From Pollutiaquabacter aromativorans (GTDB taxonomy: Bacteria; Bacteroidota; Bacteroidia; AKYH767-A; 2013-40CM-41-45), in NCBI GenBank assembly GCA_049177215.1, contig CP185379.1, forward strand, positions 682,001 through 746,000: a DNA stretch of 64,000 nt, written 5' to 3'. Both the position numbers and the translations under genes were made by a program. Of the stretch, positions 10,301-18,403 are shown piece after piece (the first letter of the stretch is position 1; the number at the start of each line of letters is the position of its first letter). The notes under the pieces are model-generated. The model saw only the letters and a list, made by a program, of their open reading frames with translations. It was not told the origin of the DNA and searched no databases.

Positions 10301-10958
10301 CGATAATTACAGTTACAACAATTCCGGCGCACTCGATTACCTGGTGACCATCCTGGTGGACTTCGCGGCGGTCGCTTATCCGCAGTTGCTGTTCGATGTC
10401 GCCTATGCCCAATTCTCCGGTTACGAAGATGGCTTGCGGATTGAGCAATCCGCCGATTGCGGCGCTACCTGGACGGCTACCGGTTATGAGAAGATCGGTG
10501 CAGCACTGGCTTCCGTGCCTTCGAGCAATACCGACTGGTCGCCTTCCTCCGGGAACGATTGGAGAAATGACACGGTTGAACTGACTTCCCTGGCCGGAGA
10601 ACTGGCGCTGATACGCTTTGTCAACATCAACGATTTTGGCAATAACCTTTACATCGACAACATCAATCTCCAGAATAACAATGTGCTTTCTTCGGGAGTT
10701 CCGGTCCGTATTCCGGCACTCGCGATTTTCCCGAACCCCGGAACCGGAGTGTACACCGTCGATCTCCGCGATCTGCCGCTTGGTTCGGTACAACTGACCC
10801 TTACCGATGTTAGCGGTCGACTGATCGAGTCGCGCAACCTGATGAATAACGGCAGGGTAACGGAGCAATTGAATTTGCTAAACGAGCCCGTCGGCGTCTA
10901 CATCTTGCAGGTTCGTACGGCTGAAAAGGTCTACAGCATGCGCCTGACGAAAATCTGA
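7362..10958 (+). CDS. Subtilisin-like (S8) serine protease with T9SS sorting domain
   Basis: A 1198-residue secreted protease. The signal peptide is residues 1-18 (ALAIPCFA). An inhibitor-like propeptide region spans about 40-205, and the S8 domain about 230-500. The catalytic triad is visible: Asp244 in SLADDGEV, His270 in GTHGDMTSG and Ser443 in GGGTSAACPSVAG, with the oxyanion Asn in FSAGNNAQG. Beta-sandwich regions follow: a P-domain-like segment at about 505-630, a segment beginning VLTYPTGGEGFAIGS, an FN3-like segment (MQIGWNAVTGATAYEVSV) and a CARDB-like segment. The C-terminus (AIFPNPGTGVYTVDL to EPVGVYILQV) is a T9SS sorting domain. It is followed by a strong hairpin at 10977-11014. 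Expected to act outside the cell or on its surface; the substrate is unknown. Confidence 0.9.
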   Translation: MRLSVLIAALALAIPCFAGHPVVPGNEIRLASGTITTVQDFSDESLSRISSQDIFDDRFYRIIQFNSLPDPARKRQLETAGLRFVSYLPANAWLVSLPRSVDSRLLTKTNVRTVLPVDERYKLNRRVAEGSFPDHAIRAGGRVELQLSFFPDVSFEHATAVLQQNGARITAAQSGFGLVNVEFPKEDIHRLVRLPFVRYIEPVAPASYPEDSRGRSLHRSNYINSDLPSGLHYNGDGVAISLADDGEVGPHIDFQGRITQLMNSGAGGTHGDMTSGIAVGAGNLDPTIRGMADGARIYIHDIGAGSVGYDHIYQAPHYLDSLGAIITSTSYSQGCNDYNAISQTGDQIVNDNPSLTLVFSAGNNAQGDCGYGAGTPWGTITGGFKIGKNVIAVGNLDAYEVIDPSSSHGPADDGRVKPDICANGRDQLSTDENNTYQVGGGTSAACPSVAGTTAQLYQAYRELNSGSDPESPLIKATLLNTAEDIGNDGPDYSYGYGRINARRALQTLANRTYVLDSVGQGSSRNISITVPSGVRQLRVLLYWLDPAGDPSAAFQLVNDLDLTLSHASIGILQPWILDPTPNASTIGLPAVRGADHLNNVEQVTLDNPTAGTFTASVSGNVVPSGVQKFYVVWEFRTDEIVLTYPTGGEGFAIGSEELLRWDAYGVSTPFTLEFSPDNGANWQPIATVGPDIRQYAWTPIASQRSGEALVRITRGSDSDLSDETFTVSGIPQNLHVDFACPDTMQIGWNAVTGATAYEVSVLGARYMDSVMTVTGTTAQLAIPATNEVWFSVRALVGNGKGRRANAVQKAPGLVSCSLADDIGLSTMIFPVEGNLYPCFPLNSVPVTVEIRNDGLNTASGFQLSYTINGGSPVTETYTGSLIHGATTNFTFAVPADFSAGGAFNLVVTVNATPDLNLANNELDINLQVVAAGAAAPLQEAFAPAFPPAGWDVIASGPDYEWSVKTNITGSDGSNTDAAWFDNYSYNNSGALDYLVTILVDFAAVAYPQLLFDVAYAQFSGYEDGLRIEQSADCGATWTATGYEKIGAALASVPSSNTDWSPSSGNDWRNDTVELTSLAGELALIRFVNINDFGNNLYIDNINLQNNNVLSSGVPVRIPALAIFPNPGTGVYTVDLRDLPLGSVQLTLTDVSGRLIESRNLMNNGRVTEQLNLLNEPVGVYILQVRTAEKVYSMRLTKI

Positions 10959-10976
10959 TCCTGGCTATTCATACTG

Positions 10977-11014
10977 CAAGGCCCGGCAGGAGCGAAGAGC
11001 GCTGCCGGGCCTTG
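10977..11014. terminator. Strong hairpin between convergent genes, probable bidirectional terminator
   Basis: Perfect 13-bp inverted repeat: CAAGGCCCGGCAG at 10977-10989 pairs with CTGCCGGGCCTTG at 11002-11014, with a 12-nt loop. It lies 18 bp after the subtilase stop and 12 bp before the end of the opposing DUF4442-like gene. The T-tract is poor (CTGTTT on the plus strand), so termination efficiency is uncertain. Confidence 0.7.
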
Positions 11015-11026
11015 CTGTTTACGCCA

Positions 11027-11536
11027 TTAGGACTGAGTCCGGACCTTATCCCAGCGCTTGACCTGCCAGTGTACTTCGACCGTGCAAAGTGATTCGCCGC
11101 TTTCATCGGTTACGGGTACCTGGATGGGTACGAACACCGCGTCAGATGAGTGAAGCGGTTCCTTCACGTGCTGACGCAACCAGGTTTCGTCAAGCCTGCA
11201 TTCCGCCCGCGCGTCCGATTTGCCCTGACGGTGATAGGTTACCTTGATTTCTTTCATGATCAACCGGTAGTCCATTGATCGAAGCGCATGCAGCAACGAC
11301 ATGCCCGCGGTGAATTCGCCCAATGTCGCCAGTGAGCAGGCATGTAATCCTTTCAGGTGATTGAGGTTCTTGCGCCGGTACGGAAGCGTCGCCTGAATTC
11401 CGAAGGGTGTAATACGCTGGATACGGATGCCGTGTGGCGCGTTGAATGGGATGGCGCGTGCAACGATGCGGTTGAGCAGCCACAACCGGATCGGTGAGCG
11501 TTCCGCGTCTTGGAGAAGTTGCAACAGCCTTTTCAT
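11027..11536 (-). CDS. DUF4442 / hotdog-fold thioesterase-like protein
   Basis: A 169-residue protein resembling the DUF4442 group of hotdog-fold proteins. The segment KNLNHLKGLHACSLATLGEF carries the typical Asn-His plus helix signature of PaaI-like acyl-CoA thioesterases, followed by the strands VTYHRQGKSDARAEC and VEVHWQVKRW. It starts 3 bp after the stop codon of the upstream flavoprotein gene, so the two are almost certainly cotranscribed. Neighbouring fatty-acid genes make an acyl-thioester substrate plausible, but this is inference. No signal peptide. Confidence 0.75.
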   Translation of the reverse strand: MKRLLQLLQDAERSPIRLWLLNRIVARAIPFNAPHGIRIQRITPFGIQATLPYRRKNLNHLKGLHACSLATLGEFTAGMSLLHALRSMDYRLIMKEIKVTYHRQGKSDARAECRLDETWLRQHVKEPLHSSDAVFVPIQVPVTDESGESLCTVEVHWQVKRWDKVRTQS

Positions 11537-11539
11537 GGA

Positions 11540-12553
11540 TCAGGGACGGATGGTAGCGGAAAGGGCCTGCCAGGCTTCGTTCAATTCGGATTCATACCGG
11601 TCCACAATGGTCCTGACCGGAACGATATCGTGGATCAGCTCGACGCTTTGGCCGGCACACCACAGATTGTTGTAGTTGCCGGGCTTGACCGCTTCTTCGA
11701 GCCAGTTGAAACCGCGTTTTTGGACCAGCATCTTGAAGTATTTGCGTGTCCGTGGATTCTTGCCCAGCCATCGTTCGAACCGGTTTTGTTTCAGTCCGAT
11801 CTTCTCGACGAAGGGCGTGCGAATCACCGTACAGGGTGTCCCGCTGATGCGCTCCGTAAGAACGATCTGATCCATGCCGGATTGGATCACTGCATCTTTG
11901 TAGGGCTGTCCGACCGGAGCTTCGGATGTGGCAATGAAACGGGTTCCGCAATAGGCCAGGGAAGCGCCCGATGCGAGGGCGCTCAGGATGCCGCTACCGT
12001 CTGCAATGCCACCGGCTGCCAGTACCGGAATGGATGGGAAATGGGTTTTGAGCGAGCGGACCAGCAACGACAAGGGGTAGGGACCGGCATGTCCGCCGGC
12101 GCCTTGCCCGACGGCGATGAATCCGTCGCAACCGTTCTTCGCGCATTTTTCAGCATGCGTCAGGTTGGTCACGTCGCAGAAAACTTTTGCTCCATAGGCG
12201 TGTGCGGCCTGGATGGTTTCTGTCGGATTACCCAGCGAGGTGATGTATACCGGAACTTTCCGGTCGACACAAACTTTGAGGTGACGTTCAAAGAGGAAGT
12301 TGCTCCGCTGAACGATCAGGTTGACTCCATAAGTACCCGGCTGACCCTGGCGCGTTTGCAGGAATTGGTTCAAGCGTTCGAGTACTCCTTCCAGTTCGCC
12401 TTCCTTTCGGAAATTCAGGCTGGGAAAGCAGCCCAGAATACCCGCCCCGATGGCCTCCCGGATCATCGCCTCGTTACTAACCAGAAACATGGGTGCCATG
12501 ACCAACGGAAGTCGCAGGTTGAGCATCCGGGTCAGATCGTTTTCAATTCTCAT
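11540..12553 (-). CDS. Nitronate monooxygenase / 2-nitropropane dioxygenase family flavoprotein
   Basis: A 337-residue FMN-dependent TIM-barrel oxidoreductase of the NMO family. The N-terminus (LPLVMAPMFLVSNEAMIREA) is the family start. The flavin and phosphate binding region is seen in DGFIAVGQGAGGHAG and VLAAGGIADGSGILSALASG, followed by CGTRFIATSEA. It could oxidise nitronates or act as an NADH:quinone reductase or enoyl-reductase-like enzyme; family members differ and sequence alone does not decide. It is the first gene of a two-gene unit with the DUF4442-like gene (3-bp gap) and is divergent from the acyl-CoA synthetase gene across 235 bp. Confidence 0.82.
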   Translation of the reverse strand: MRIENDLTRMLNLRLPLVMAPMFLVSNEAMIREAIGAGILGCFPSLNFRKEGELEGVLERLNQFLQTRQGQPGTYGVNLIVQRSNFLFERHLKVCVDRKVPVYITSLGNPTETIQAAHAYGAKVFCDVTNLTHAEKCAKNGCDGFIAVGQGAGGHAGPYPLSLLVRSLKTHFPSIPVLAAGGIADGSGILSALASGASLAYCGTRFIATSEAPVGQPYKDAVIQSGMDQIVLTERISGTPCTVIRTPFVEKIGLKQNRFERWLGKNPRTRKYFKMLVQKRGFNWLEEAVKPGNYNNLWCAGQSVELIHDIVPVRTIVDRYESELNEAWQALSATIRP

Positions 12554-12765
12554 AGTCGTTCAAATTTCGGCTATTGAAGCCTTGAGGAATGGGATACTGC
12601 TGGGTAATTTTCAACGATTTCGGCTGCATGACCGTTCATCACAGTGCAAAGTGCCTGATGGAATCCCGAAATCTCCTTTCCAGCCCTCAACAGTTGACAG
12701 AATTACTTGTTAATAATCGGGACAATCCTGCGTTTTTTACGCGCTTTTACCCCCTCGTGAATATG

Positions 12766-12773
12766 TAAATTCG
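12766..12773 (+). promoter_or_regulatory. Possible -7 element (TAAATTCG) upstream of the acyl-CoA synthetase gene
   Basis: Matches TAnnTTTG at 5 of the 6 fixed positions and lies 15 nt before the ATG at 12789, the same distance seen for plsC. There is no exact TTG at -33. The rest of the 12554-12788 divergent gap shows nothing else I recognise. Confidence 0.35.
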
Positions 12774-12788
12774 TAACGCGCATTTTGC

Positions 12789-14558
12789 ATGGAAATAAAA
12801 CGTCTGTTCGATATCCCACGCCGACAATTGGACCGTTTTCCGAAGGAGGACGCCCTGACGGCCAAGGAAAACGGGAAGTGGACTCCGTATTCTACCCGGT
12901 ATTTCGTTGATATGATCGACCGGGTGAGCTATGGATTACTAGCATCCGGAATTGATAAAGGCGATAAGATCGCCATCATCTCGGCCAACCGGCCTGAATG
13001 GAATTTTGTCGACCACGGCATGATGCAGGTCGCCGCGGTCAACGTCCCGATCTATACGACGCTTAGCGAACCGGAGATCAAGTTTATTCTGAACGACTGC
13101 GGGGCCAAAATGGTGTTCGCAGGAGATGCCGACTTGTATCGCAAGATCGCTGCCATCCGGAACGAGGTCCCGACGCTGAAACAGGTCTATACCTTCTCGC
13201 CGGTTACTGGCGCCGATCACTGGACCGAGTTGGTCAAGCTGGGTGATCAGCACACCGATGCGTCCCGACTGGAAAGTGTGCGCGCTTCCATCGGATCCGG
13301 CGACCTCGCCACCATCCTGTACACTTCAGGAACGACCGGTACTCCGAAAGGCGTGATGTTATCGCACGCCAACATCATCAGCAACGTCGAAGCGACGGAA
13401 CACCTTCCGCCGGTCGATCACCGCCACCGTGCGCTGAGCTTCCTTCCGCTCTGCCACAGTTACGAGCGGATGCTGACCTACCTGTACATGTACCTGGGCG
13501 TGTCGATCTACTATGCCGAAAGCATGGATAAGATCGCCGACAATCTGAAAGAGGTGAAGCCGGATGTGTTTTCCACCGTGCCACGCCTCCTGGAGAAAGT
13601 CTATGACCGCATATTGGCCAAAGGGAAAGAGGCCCCGGCCGTCAAGCGCGCCCTGTTTTTCTGGGCCCTCAACCTTGGACTCCGGTTTGAGTTCGGTGGC
13701 AAGAATGGAACGTGGTATGAATCCCAATTGTCGCTTGCCCGGAAGCTGGTGTTCTCCAAATGGCGAGAAGCGCTCGGTGGTAATGTCAAAGCGATTGTCA
13801 GCGGCGGGGCCGCCCTCCAACCCCGCCTCGCCCGCGTTTTCTGGGCGGCAGGTATTCCGGTACTCGAAGGATATGGTCTGACCGAAACGAGTCCCGTTAT
13901 CGCCGTAAACAATTTTGAGCCCGATGGCGCCGCTATCGGTACGGTCGGTCCGGTCATTTTCAATTGTGAAGTCAAGTTCGCGGAAGATGGCGAGATACTG
14001 TGTAAAGGCCCCAACGTCATGCTCGGCTATTACAATCGCCCCGATCTGACCGCGGAAGTGATCGATGCAGACGGCTGGTTCCATACCGGCGATATCGGCA
14101 TGATGCAGGACGGAAAGCACCTCAAGATCACCGATCGCAAGAAAGAGATCTTCAAGACTTCCGGAGGAAAGTACATCGCGCCCCAGGCACTCGAGAATAA
14201 GTTCAAGGAATCGCAGTTCATCGAGCAGATCATGGTCATCGGCGAGAACCGGAATTTCCCCTCCGCGCTGATCGTTCCGGCATTCGCTCACCTTCAGAAA
14301 TGGTGCGAGTTGCACGAGATTCCCTGGACCGACCCGGCCACCATGATCCGCAACCCGCAGGTGATAGATCGGCTTGGTAAAGAAGTGGCAGAACTGAACG
14401 CCAGCTTCGCGCAGTACGAGCAGGTCAAGAAATTTGAACTGCTGGCAAAAGAATGGACCATGGACTCCGGTGAACTCACCGCTACCCTCAAGCTCCGCCG
14501 CAAGATCATCGCGGAGAAGTACAAGGAACAGATAGAACGCATTTACTCCGTCGCCTGA
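12789..14558 (+). CDS. fadD: Long-chain fatty acid-CoA ligase (AMP-forming)
   Basis: A 589-residue ANL-superfamily enzyme that activates fatty acids to acyl-CoA with ATP. The motifs are in order: phosphate-binding ILYTSGTTGTPKGVMLSH (about 176-193), GYGLTETSP (about 361-369), GWFHTGDIG (about 428-436) and the hinge/C-terminal ITDRKKEIFKTSGGK (about 447-461). The length and layout resemble the long-chain acyl-CoA synthetases of Bacteroidota (FAA1/FadD15-like). The gene is followed 13 bp later by the 3-hydroxyacyl-CoA dehydrogenase/enoyl-CoA hydratase gene, so activation and two beta-oxidation steps are encoded together. The symbol is by function; orthology with E. coli fadD is not claimed. Confidence 0.9.
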   Translation: MEIKRLFDIPRRQLDRFPKEDALTAKENGKWTPYSTRYFVDMIDRVSYGLLASGIDKGDKIAIISANRPEWNFVDHGMMQVAAVNVPIYTTLSEPEIKFILNDCGAKMVFAGDADLYRKIAAIRNEVPTLKQVYTFSPVTGADHWTELVKLGDQHTDASRLESVRASIGSGDLATILYTSGTTGTPKGVMLSHANIISNVEATEHLPPVDHRHRALSFLPLCHSYERMLTYLYMYLGVSIYYAESMDKIADNLKEVKPDVFSTVPRLLEKVYDRILAKGKEAPAVKRALFFWALNLGLRFEFGGKNGTWYESQLSLARKLVFSKWREALGGNVKAIVSGGAALQPRLARVFWAAGIPVLEGYGLTETSPVIAVNNFEPDGAAIGTVGPVIFNCEVKFAEDGEILCKGPNVMLGYYNRPDLTAEVIDADGWFHTGDIGMMQDGKHLKITDRKKEIFKTSGGKYIAPQALENKFKESQFIEQIMVIGENRNFPSALIVPAFAHLQKWCELHEIPWTDPATMIRNPQVIDRLGKEVAELNASFAQYEQVKKFELLAKEWTMDSGELTATLKLRRKIIAEKYKEQIERIYSVA

Positions 14559-14571
14559 GGCGACGTTCGAT

Positions 14572-15657
14572 ATGAGCAAACGATCGATCAAACAGGTGGC
14601 CGTACTCGGCAGCGGAATCATGGGTTCCCGCATCGCCTGTCACTTCGCCAACATCGGACTCAAGGTCCTCTTGTTGGATATCGCCCCCGATAAACTCACC
14701 GATGAGGAAGCCAAGGCCGGCAAGTCACTGGAGGATCCCGCCGTTCGGAATCGCATCGTGAACACCAGTTTCCAGAACACACTCAAGGCGAATCCGGCAC
14801 CGCTCTACCGCAAGTCGTTCGCTGGGCGCATCCGGACAGGCAACTTTACCGATCATCTCAAGGATATCGCGACCTGCGACTGGGTGCTGGAGGCTGTTAT
14901 CGAGAATATCGATATCAAACGCTCGCTCTTCGAACAGATAGAACGCTATCGAAAGCCCGGTACACTGATTACCTCCAACACCTCCGGCATTCCGATCCAC
15001 CTGATGGCTCAGGGACGCAGCGAGGATTTCCGAAAACACTTCTGCGGAACGCACTTCTTTAACCCGCCCCGCTACCTGCGCCTGCTGGAGATCATTCCGA
15101 CGCCGGACACCGATCCGGTCATCGTTGATTTCCTGATGGAATACGGCGACCGTTTCCTCGGCAAAACGACCGTGCTTTGCAAGGATACTCCGGCATTTAT
15201 CGCCAACCGCATCGGCGTCTTCTCGATCATGTCGCTCTTTCACCTGGTCGAACAAATGGGGCTTTCGGTGGATGAGGTGGATAAACTCACCGGCCCGGTA
15301 CTCGGACGCCCGAAGTCGGCCACCTTCCGGACCTGTGATGTCGTGGGCATCGATACCCTGGTCAAGGTCGCGAAGGACGTGTACGACCGTTGCCCCGAGG
15401 ACGCTGCACGCGACGCGTTTCAACTGCCTGCCTATGTAAGCAAGCTGGTCGAAAACAAATGGTTCGGCGACAAGACCGGACAGGGTTTCTATAAGAAAGT
15501 CAAAGGCGCCGGAGGTAAAGAGCGAGATTCTTTCACTCGACCTCAGGACGCTCGAGTATATACCCAAAGCCAAAGTCAAGTTCGCGACGCTGGACCAGAC
15601 CAAGTCCATCGACAACCTCCGCGACCGTATTCCGGTCTTGCTCAAAGGGACCGATAA
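14572..15657 (+). CDS. 3-hydroxyacyl-CoA dehydrogenase, N-terminal half of a frameshifted FadN-type beta-oxidation gene
   Basis: This frame carries the NAD-binding Rossmann domain (VAVLGSGIMGSRIA, residues 10-21) and the 3-hydroxyacyl-CoA dehydrogenase C-terminal domain (FIANRIGVFSIMSLFH, KPGTLITSNTSGIP). Homology ends at GQGFYKKVKGAGGKE; the last 45 or so residues are an out-of-frame tail rich in Arg, Gln and Ser. The expected continuation (EILSLDLRTLEYIPKAKVKF) is in the +1 frame from 15524. One extra base, best placed at C15523 (AAA GAG C GAG ATT), explains the break. Joined with the next entry the gene would encode about 801 residues, the usual length of the HAD-HAD-C-ECH proteins of Bacteroidota. 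Either a real inactivating mutation or a sequence error. Confidence 0.82.
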   Translation: MSKRSIKQVAVLGSGIMGSRIACHFANIGLKVLLLDIAPDKLTDEEAKAGKSLEDPAVRNRIVNTSFQNTLKANPAPLYRKSFAGRIRTGNFTDHLKDIATCDWVLEAVIENIDIKRSLFEQIERYRKPGTLITSNTSGIPIHLMAQGRSEDFRKHFCGTHFFNPPRYLRLLEIIPTPDTDPVIVDFLMEYGDRFLGKTTVLCKDTPAFIANRIGVFSIMSLFHLVEQMGLSVDEVDKLTGPVLGRPKSATFRTCDVVGIDTLVKVAKDVYDRCPEDAARDAFQLPAYVSKLVENKWFGDKTGQGFYKKVKGAGGKERDSFTRPQDARVYTQSQSQVRDAGPDQVHRQPPRPYSGLAQRDR

Positions 15658-16978
15658 GGCGGGAGAGTTCTACCGTCGCTCGTTCGCGGCGCTCTTCCAG
15701 TACATCTCCTACCGCATTCCGGAAGTGTCCGACGAGATCTATCGGATCGATCAGGCCGTTGCTGCCGGATTTGGCTGGGAGATGGGACCTTTTGCCATCT
15801 GGGAACTGCTCGGTGTGAAAGCATTCACCGATGTGATGAAGTCGCTCGGCCATGCGCCGGCTCCCTGGGTGGAGAAATTCATCGCCTCCGGGAATGAGAC
15901 TTTTTATCGCTATGCGTCCGGCCGTCGTGAATGTTACGATGTCGCTTCCGGAACCTACCGCCGGGAAGACGGCGGAGCAGGCCTGGTTCTGCTCGATGCG
16001 CACCGCTCCAATCTTGTTTGGAAGAATACCGGTTGCTCGCTACTCGATATCGGCGATGGTGTCCTCAACATGGAGTTCCACACCAAGATGAATTCCATCG
16101 GCGGAGAAGTGATCGCCGGTGTCAACAAGGCCATCGAGATCGCCGAGAAGGATTATCGCGGTTTGGTCATCGGCAACGAAGGACAGAACTTCAGTGCCGG
16201 CGCCAACATCGCCATGATCTTCATGCTGGCTACCGAGCAAGACTGGGACGAGATCGACATGGCCATTCGTGCTTTTCAGAACATGAACATGCGCGTTCGC
16301 TACAGCTCGGTCCCCGTGGTCGTAGCGCCGCACGCCCTTACGCTGGGCGGAGGTTGTGAGATGACCTTGCATGCCGATAAGGTCGTTGCTTCTGCGGAAT
16401 CCTACATCGGACTCGTCGAGTTCGGAGTCGGACTGATTCCCGGCGGCGGCGGCTCCAAGGAATTCGCCCTGCGCGCCTCGGATGCCTACCGCGAGAACAC
16501 GATTGATGAGCAGATGCTCCGCGAGTATTTCCTCACGATCGGAATGGCGAAAGTGTCCACGTCCGCCCACGAGGCTTTCGATCTCCGCATACTGGTCGAT
16601 GGCCGTGATGAGGTCGTCGTCAATCCGGACCGCGTCATCGGGGAAGCCAAGCGGGCCGTACTCGAACTGGCCGATGATGGCTATACCCGTCCGGTGGAGC
16701 GAACCGACATCAAAGTGCTCGGTCGTTCCGCGCTCGGCATGATCTATGCCGGTGCCAATGCCATGGAGTCGGGACATTTCATCAGCGAACACGATCGGAA
16801 GATCTCGCAAAAACTCGCCTGGGTTCTCTCCGGTGGCGATCTTTCAGCCCCGACCCTTGTCTCCGAAAAGTACCTCCTCGACCTGGAGCGCGAAGCATTC
16901 CTCTCCCTCTGCGGAGAACGCAAAACGCTCGAGCGCATCCAAAGCATCCTGACCTCCGGCAAACCCTTGCGCAACTAA
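15638..16978 (+). CDS. Enoyl-CoA hydratase half of the frameshifted FadN-type gene
   Basis: Continuation of the preceding gene in the +1 frame; its homology really begins at about 15524, upstream of the first usable ATG at 15638. The start of this half is the rest of the dehydrogenase C-terminal region (FGWEMGPFAIWELLGVKAF), followed by an enoyl-CoA hydratase/isomerase (crotonase) domain with the oxyanion-hole segments FSAGANIAMIF and TLGGGCEMTLHADKVVASAE and the loop EFGVGLIPGGGGSKEFA. It would hydrate trans-2-enoyl-CoA in the cytosol. Whether this part is translated alone is unknown. It is followed 18 bp later by the MORN-repeat gene. Confidence 0.8.
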   Translation: MLKGTDKAGEFYRRSFAALFQYISYRIPEVSDEIYRIDQAVAAGFGWEMGPFAIWELLGVKAFTDVMKSLGHAPAPWVEKFIASGNETFYRYASGRRECYDVASGTYRREDGGAGLVLLDAHRSNLVWKNTGCSLLDIGDGVLNMEFHTKMNSIGGEVIAGVNKAIEIAEKDYRGLVIGNEGQNFSAGANIAMIFMLATEQDWDEIDMAIRAFQNMNMRVRYSSVPVVVAPHALTLGGGCEMTLHADKVVASAESYIGLVEFGVGLIPGGGGSKEFALRASDAYRENTIDEQMLREYFLTIGMAKVSTSAHEAFDLRILVDGRDEVVVNPDRVIGEAKRAVLELADDGYTRPVERTDIKVLGRSALGMIYAGANAMESGHFISEHDRKISQKLAWVLSGGDLSAPTLVSEKYLLDLEREAFLSLCGERKTLERIQSILTSGKPLRN

Positions 16979-16996
16979 CGACCCATTTCCATCCGC

Positions 16997-17659
16997 ATGA
17001 ACCGACTAACCCGCAACTTCTTTTTCTTCTGCGTCTTGCTCTTCTGGCTCGCCGCAGGCGCCTGTGGCAGCGCCTTCGCGCAGGTGAAAGAAGAGAAACC
17101 CAAGTATGCACCGGGAAAAGAGAAGCACCGCAACAAGACCGACGAGATCGGCCGCAAGCAGGGGCTCTGGATGTTCTACAACACCTTCGGGGAGAAGATC
17201 GCCGAAACGGAGTTCGTCAACGACATCAAGGAAGGGATCGACCGCAAGTTCTACAGCTACGACAAAGTGCGCGAAGAGACCGAATACCTGGGCGGGGTGA
17301 AAGAAGGGGAGTACAACCGTTATTATTTCTCCGGACAGGTGCAGCTCGAGGGAACCTACAAGGACGGAAAGAAAGACGGGAAATGGACCAAGTACTTCGA
17401 AGACGGTTCCATCCGCCAGGAAGGCAGTTACAAAGTAGGTCTCCGTGACGGCGTCTGGAAAACCTACAACCGCAAGGGCAACGTCATCAGCGAATCCGCC
17501 TACAAGAACGGAATCGACCTGAAGGTCATCGAAGAGAACAAAAAGAAGGAAGACGAAGCCAAGAAAGCCGCCGAGAAGAAGAAGGAAGGCGAGAAGGGAA
17601 AACAACCCGCTCCGACAACGCCTCCGCCGGCAACGAAGCCTCCACAACCCAAGAAGTAA
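16997..17659 (+). CDS. Secreted MORN-repeat (YwqK-like) protein with charged tail
   Basis: A 220-residue exported protein. The signal peptide is residues 1 to about 29 (FFFFCVLLFWLAAGACGSAFAQ). Several MORN_2-type repeats of about 22 residues span 45-175 (GRKQGLWMFYNTFGEKIAE, KEGEYNRYYFSGQVQLEG, KDGKWTKYFEDGSIRQEG, RDGVWKTYNRKGNVISES). The last 45 residues are a Lys/Glu-rich helix followed by a Pro/Thr/Lys tail. Proteins of this type are common in Bacteroidota and have no settled function; annotation as an antitoxin is by fold similarity only. It starts 18 bp after the beta-oxidation gene and could be read through from it. Confidence 0.8.
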   Translation: MNRLTRNFFFFCVLLFWLAAGACGSAFAQVKEEKPKYAPGKEKHRNKTDEIGRKQGLWMFYNTFGEKIAETEFVNDIKEGIDRKFYSYDKVREETEYLGGVKEGEYNRYYFSGQVQLEGTYKDGKKDGKWTKYFEDGSIRQEGSYKVGLRDGVWKTYNRKGNVISESAYKNGIDLKVIEENKKKEDEAKKAAEKKKEGEKGKQPAPTTPPPATKPPQPKK

Positions 17660-17744
17660 AGTAATATGGAGCGGAACCGGATGGCTTCGCTCGGATGCGG
17701 TCCCGTGTTCGCTCGTCATTACAACGCCTGGGCCTTGTTCGATG

Positions 17745-17791
17745 ACCGAAGCGTGACGAGCTCACCCGGGGCTGGCTTGCAACGCTTCGGT
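17745..17791. repeat. 10-bp perfect inverted repeat between the MORN-repeat gene and nudK
   Basis: ACCGAAGCGT at 17745-17754 pairs with ACGCTTCGGT at 17782-17791 across a 27-nt loop, in the 161-bp gap. The right arm is followed by TCTACAACACTTTTCC. It may terminate the MORN-repeat transcript or sit in the nudK leader; it ends 29 nt before the nudK ATG. Confidence 0.4.
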
Positions 17792-17820
17792 TCTACAACA
17801 CTTTTCCCCTGAGCCTGCCC

Positions 17821-18399
17821 ATGGCGAACATTCGCATTCTCCGGTCCGATGTACTGTCCGATAATTGGTACCTCCTCCGGAATTATACCCTCGAATACAC
17901 CCGAAGCAACGGCAAAGTCGAAGTGCAGAAGCGGGAAGTCTACGATCGCGGCAATGGCGTGGTCGTGCTGCTGTACAATCGGGAACAACGCACCGTTGTC
18001 CTGACCAGGCAATTCCGCCTGCCGACTTCACTCAACGGTAACCCCGATGGCAGACTCATCGAAGCCTGTGCCGGACTCCTGGAGGACGAGCACCCCGACG
18101 ATTGTGTGCGACGTGAAGTGGAGGAGGAGACCGGCTACCAGGTCCGGGATGTACAAAAGCTCATGGAAGTGTACATGTCGCCCGGCGTCGTTACCGAGAT
18201 CCTGCATTTTTATTTCGCCGAATACCACCCGGAAAGAAAAGTGGGCAAGGGGGGAGGTCACCCGGACGAACAGGAAGATATCGAAGTGCTCGAAATGTCG
18301 TTTGAACGGGCCTTGGCGATGATCGACGACGGCCGTATCCGCGATGCGAAGACCATCATCCTGTTGCAACAGGCGTTGATAAAGGGACTCTTTCGGTAA
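17821..18399 (+). CDS. nudK: NUDIX hydrolase, GDP-mannose pyrophosphatase (NudK) type
   Basis: A 192-residue cytosolic hydrolase, expected to split GDP-mannose and related nucleotide sugars. The Nudix box reads G-LLED-E then, after seven residues, REVEEETGY. It has one residue fewer between the first Gly and Glu than the canonical GX5E form, as I recall for NudK relatives. The N-terminal strand pattern (LSDNWYLLRNYTLEY) and the metal-binding helix are intact, and the later segment YMSPGVVTEILHFYFAEY is typical of the ADP-ribose/GDP-mannose branch. It converges on the small Ala/Lys-rich gene, with a shared hairpin at 18404-18434. Confidence 0.87.
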   Translation: MANIRILRSDVLSDNWYLLRNYTLEYTRSNGKVEVQKREVYDRGNGVVVLLYNREQRTVVLTRQFRLPTSLNGNPDGRLIEACAGLLEDEHPDDCVRREVEEETGYQVRDVQKLMEVYMSPGVVTEILHFYFAEYHPERKVGKGGGHPDEQEDIEVLEMSFERALAMIDDGRIRDAKTIILLQQALIKGLFR

Positions 18400-18403
18400 T
18401 AAA

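Noticed and set aside
11510..12577. 355-codon open frame on the plus strand
   Set aside because: Antisense to the nitronate monooxygenase-like gene; no protein family character.
13359..14633. 424-codon open frame on the minus strand
   Set aside because: Antisense to the acyl-CoA synthetase gene whose motifs are clear; no recognisable domain.
15638..15640. Separate gene start for a stand-alone enoyl-CoA hydratase
   Set aside because: The same frame carries family sequence upstream of this ATG from about 15524, so the two halves are one gene broken by a frameshift.
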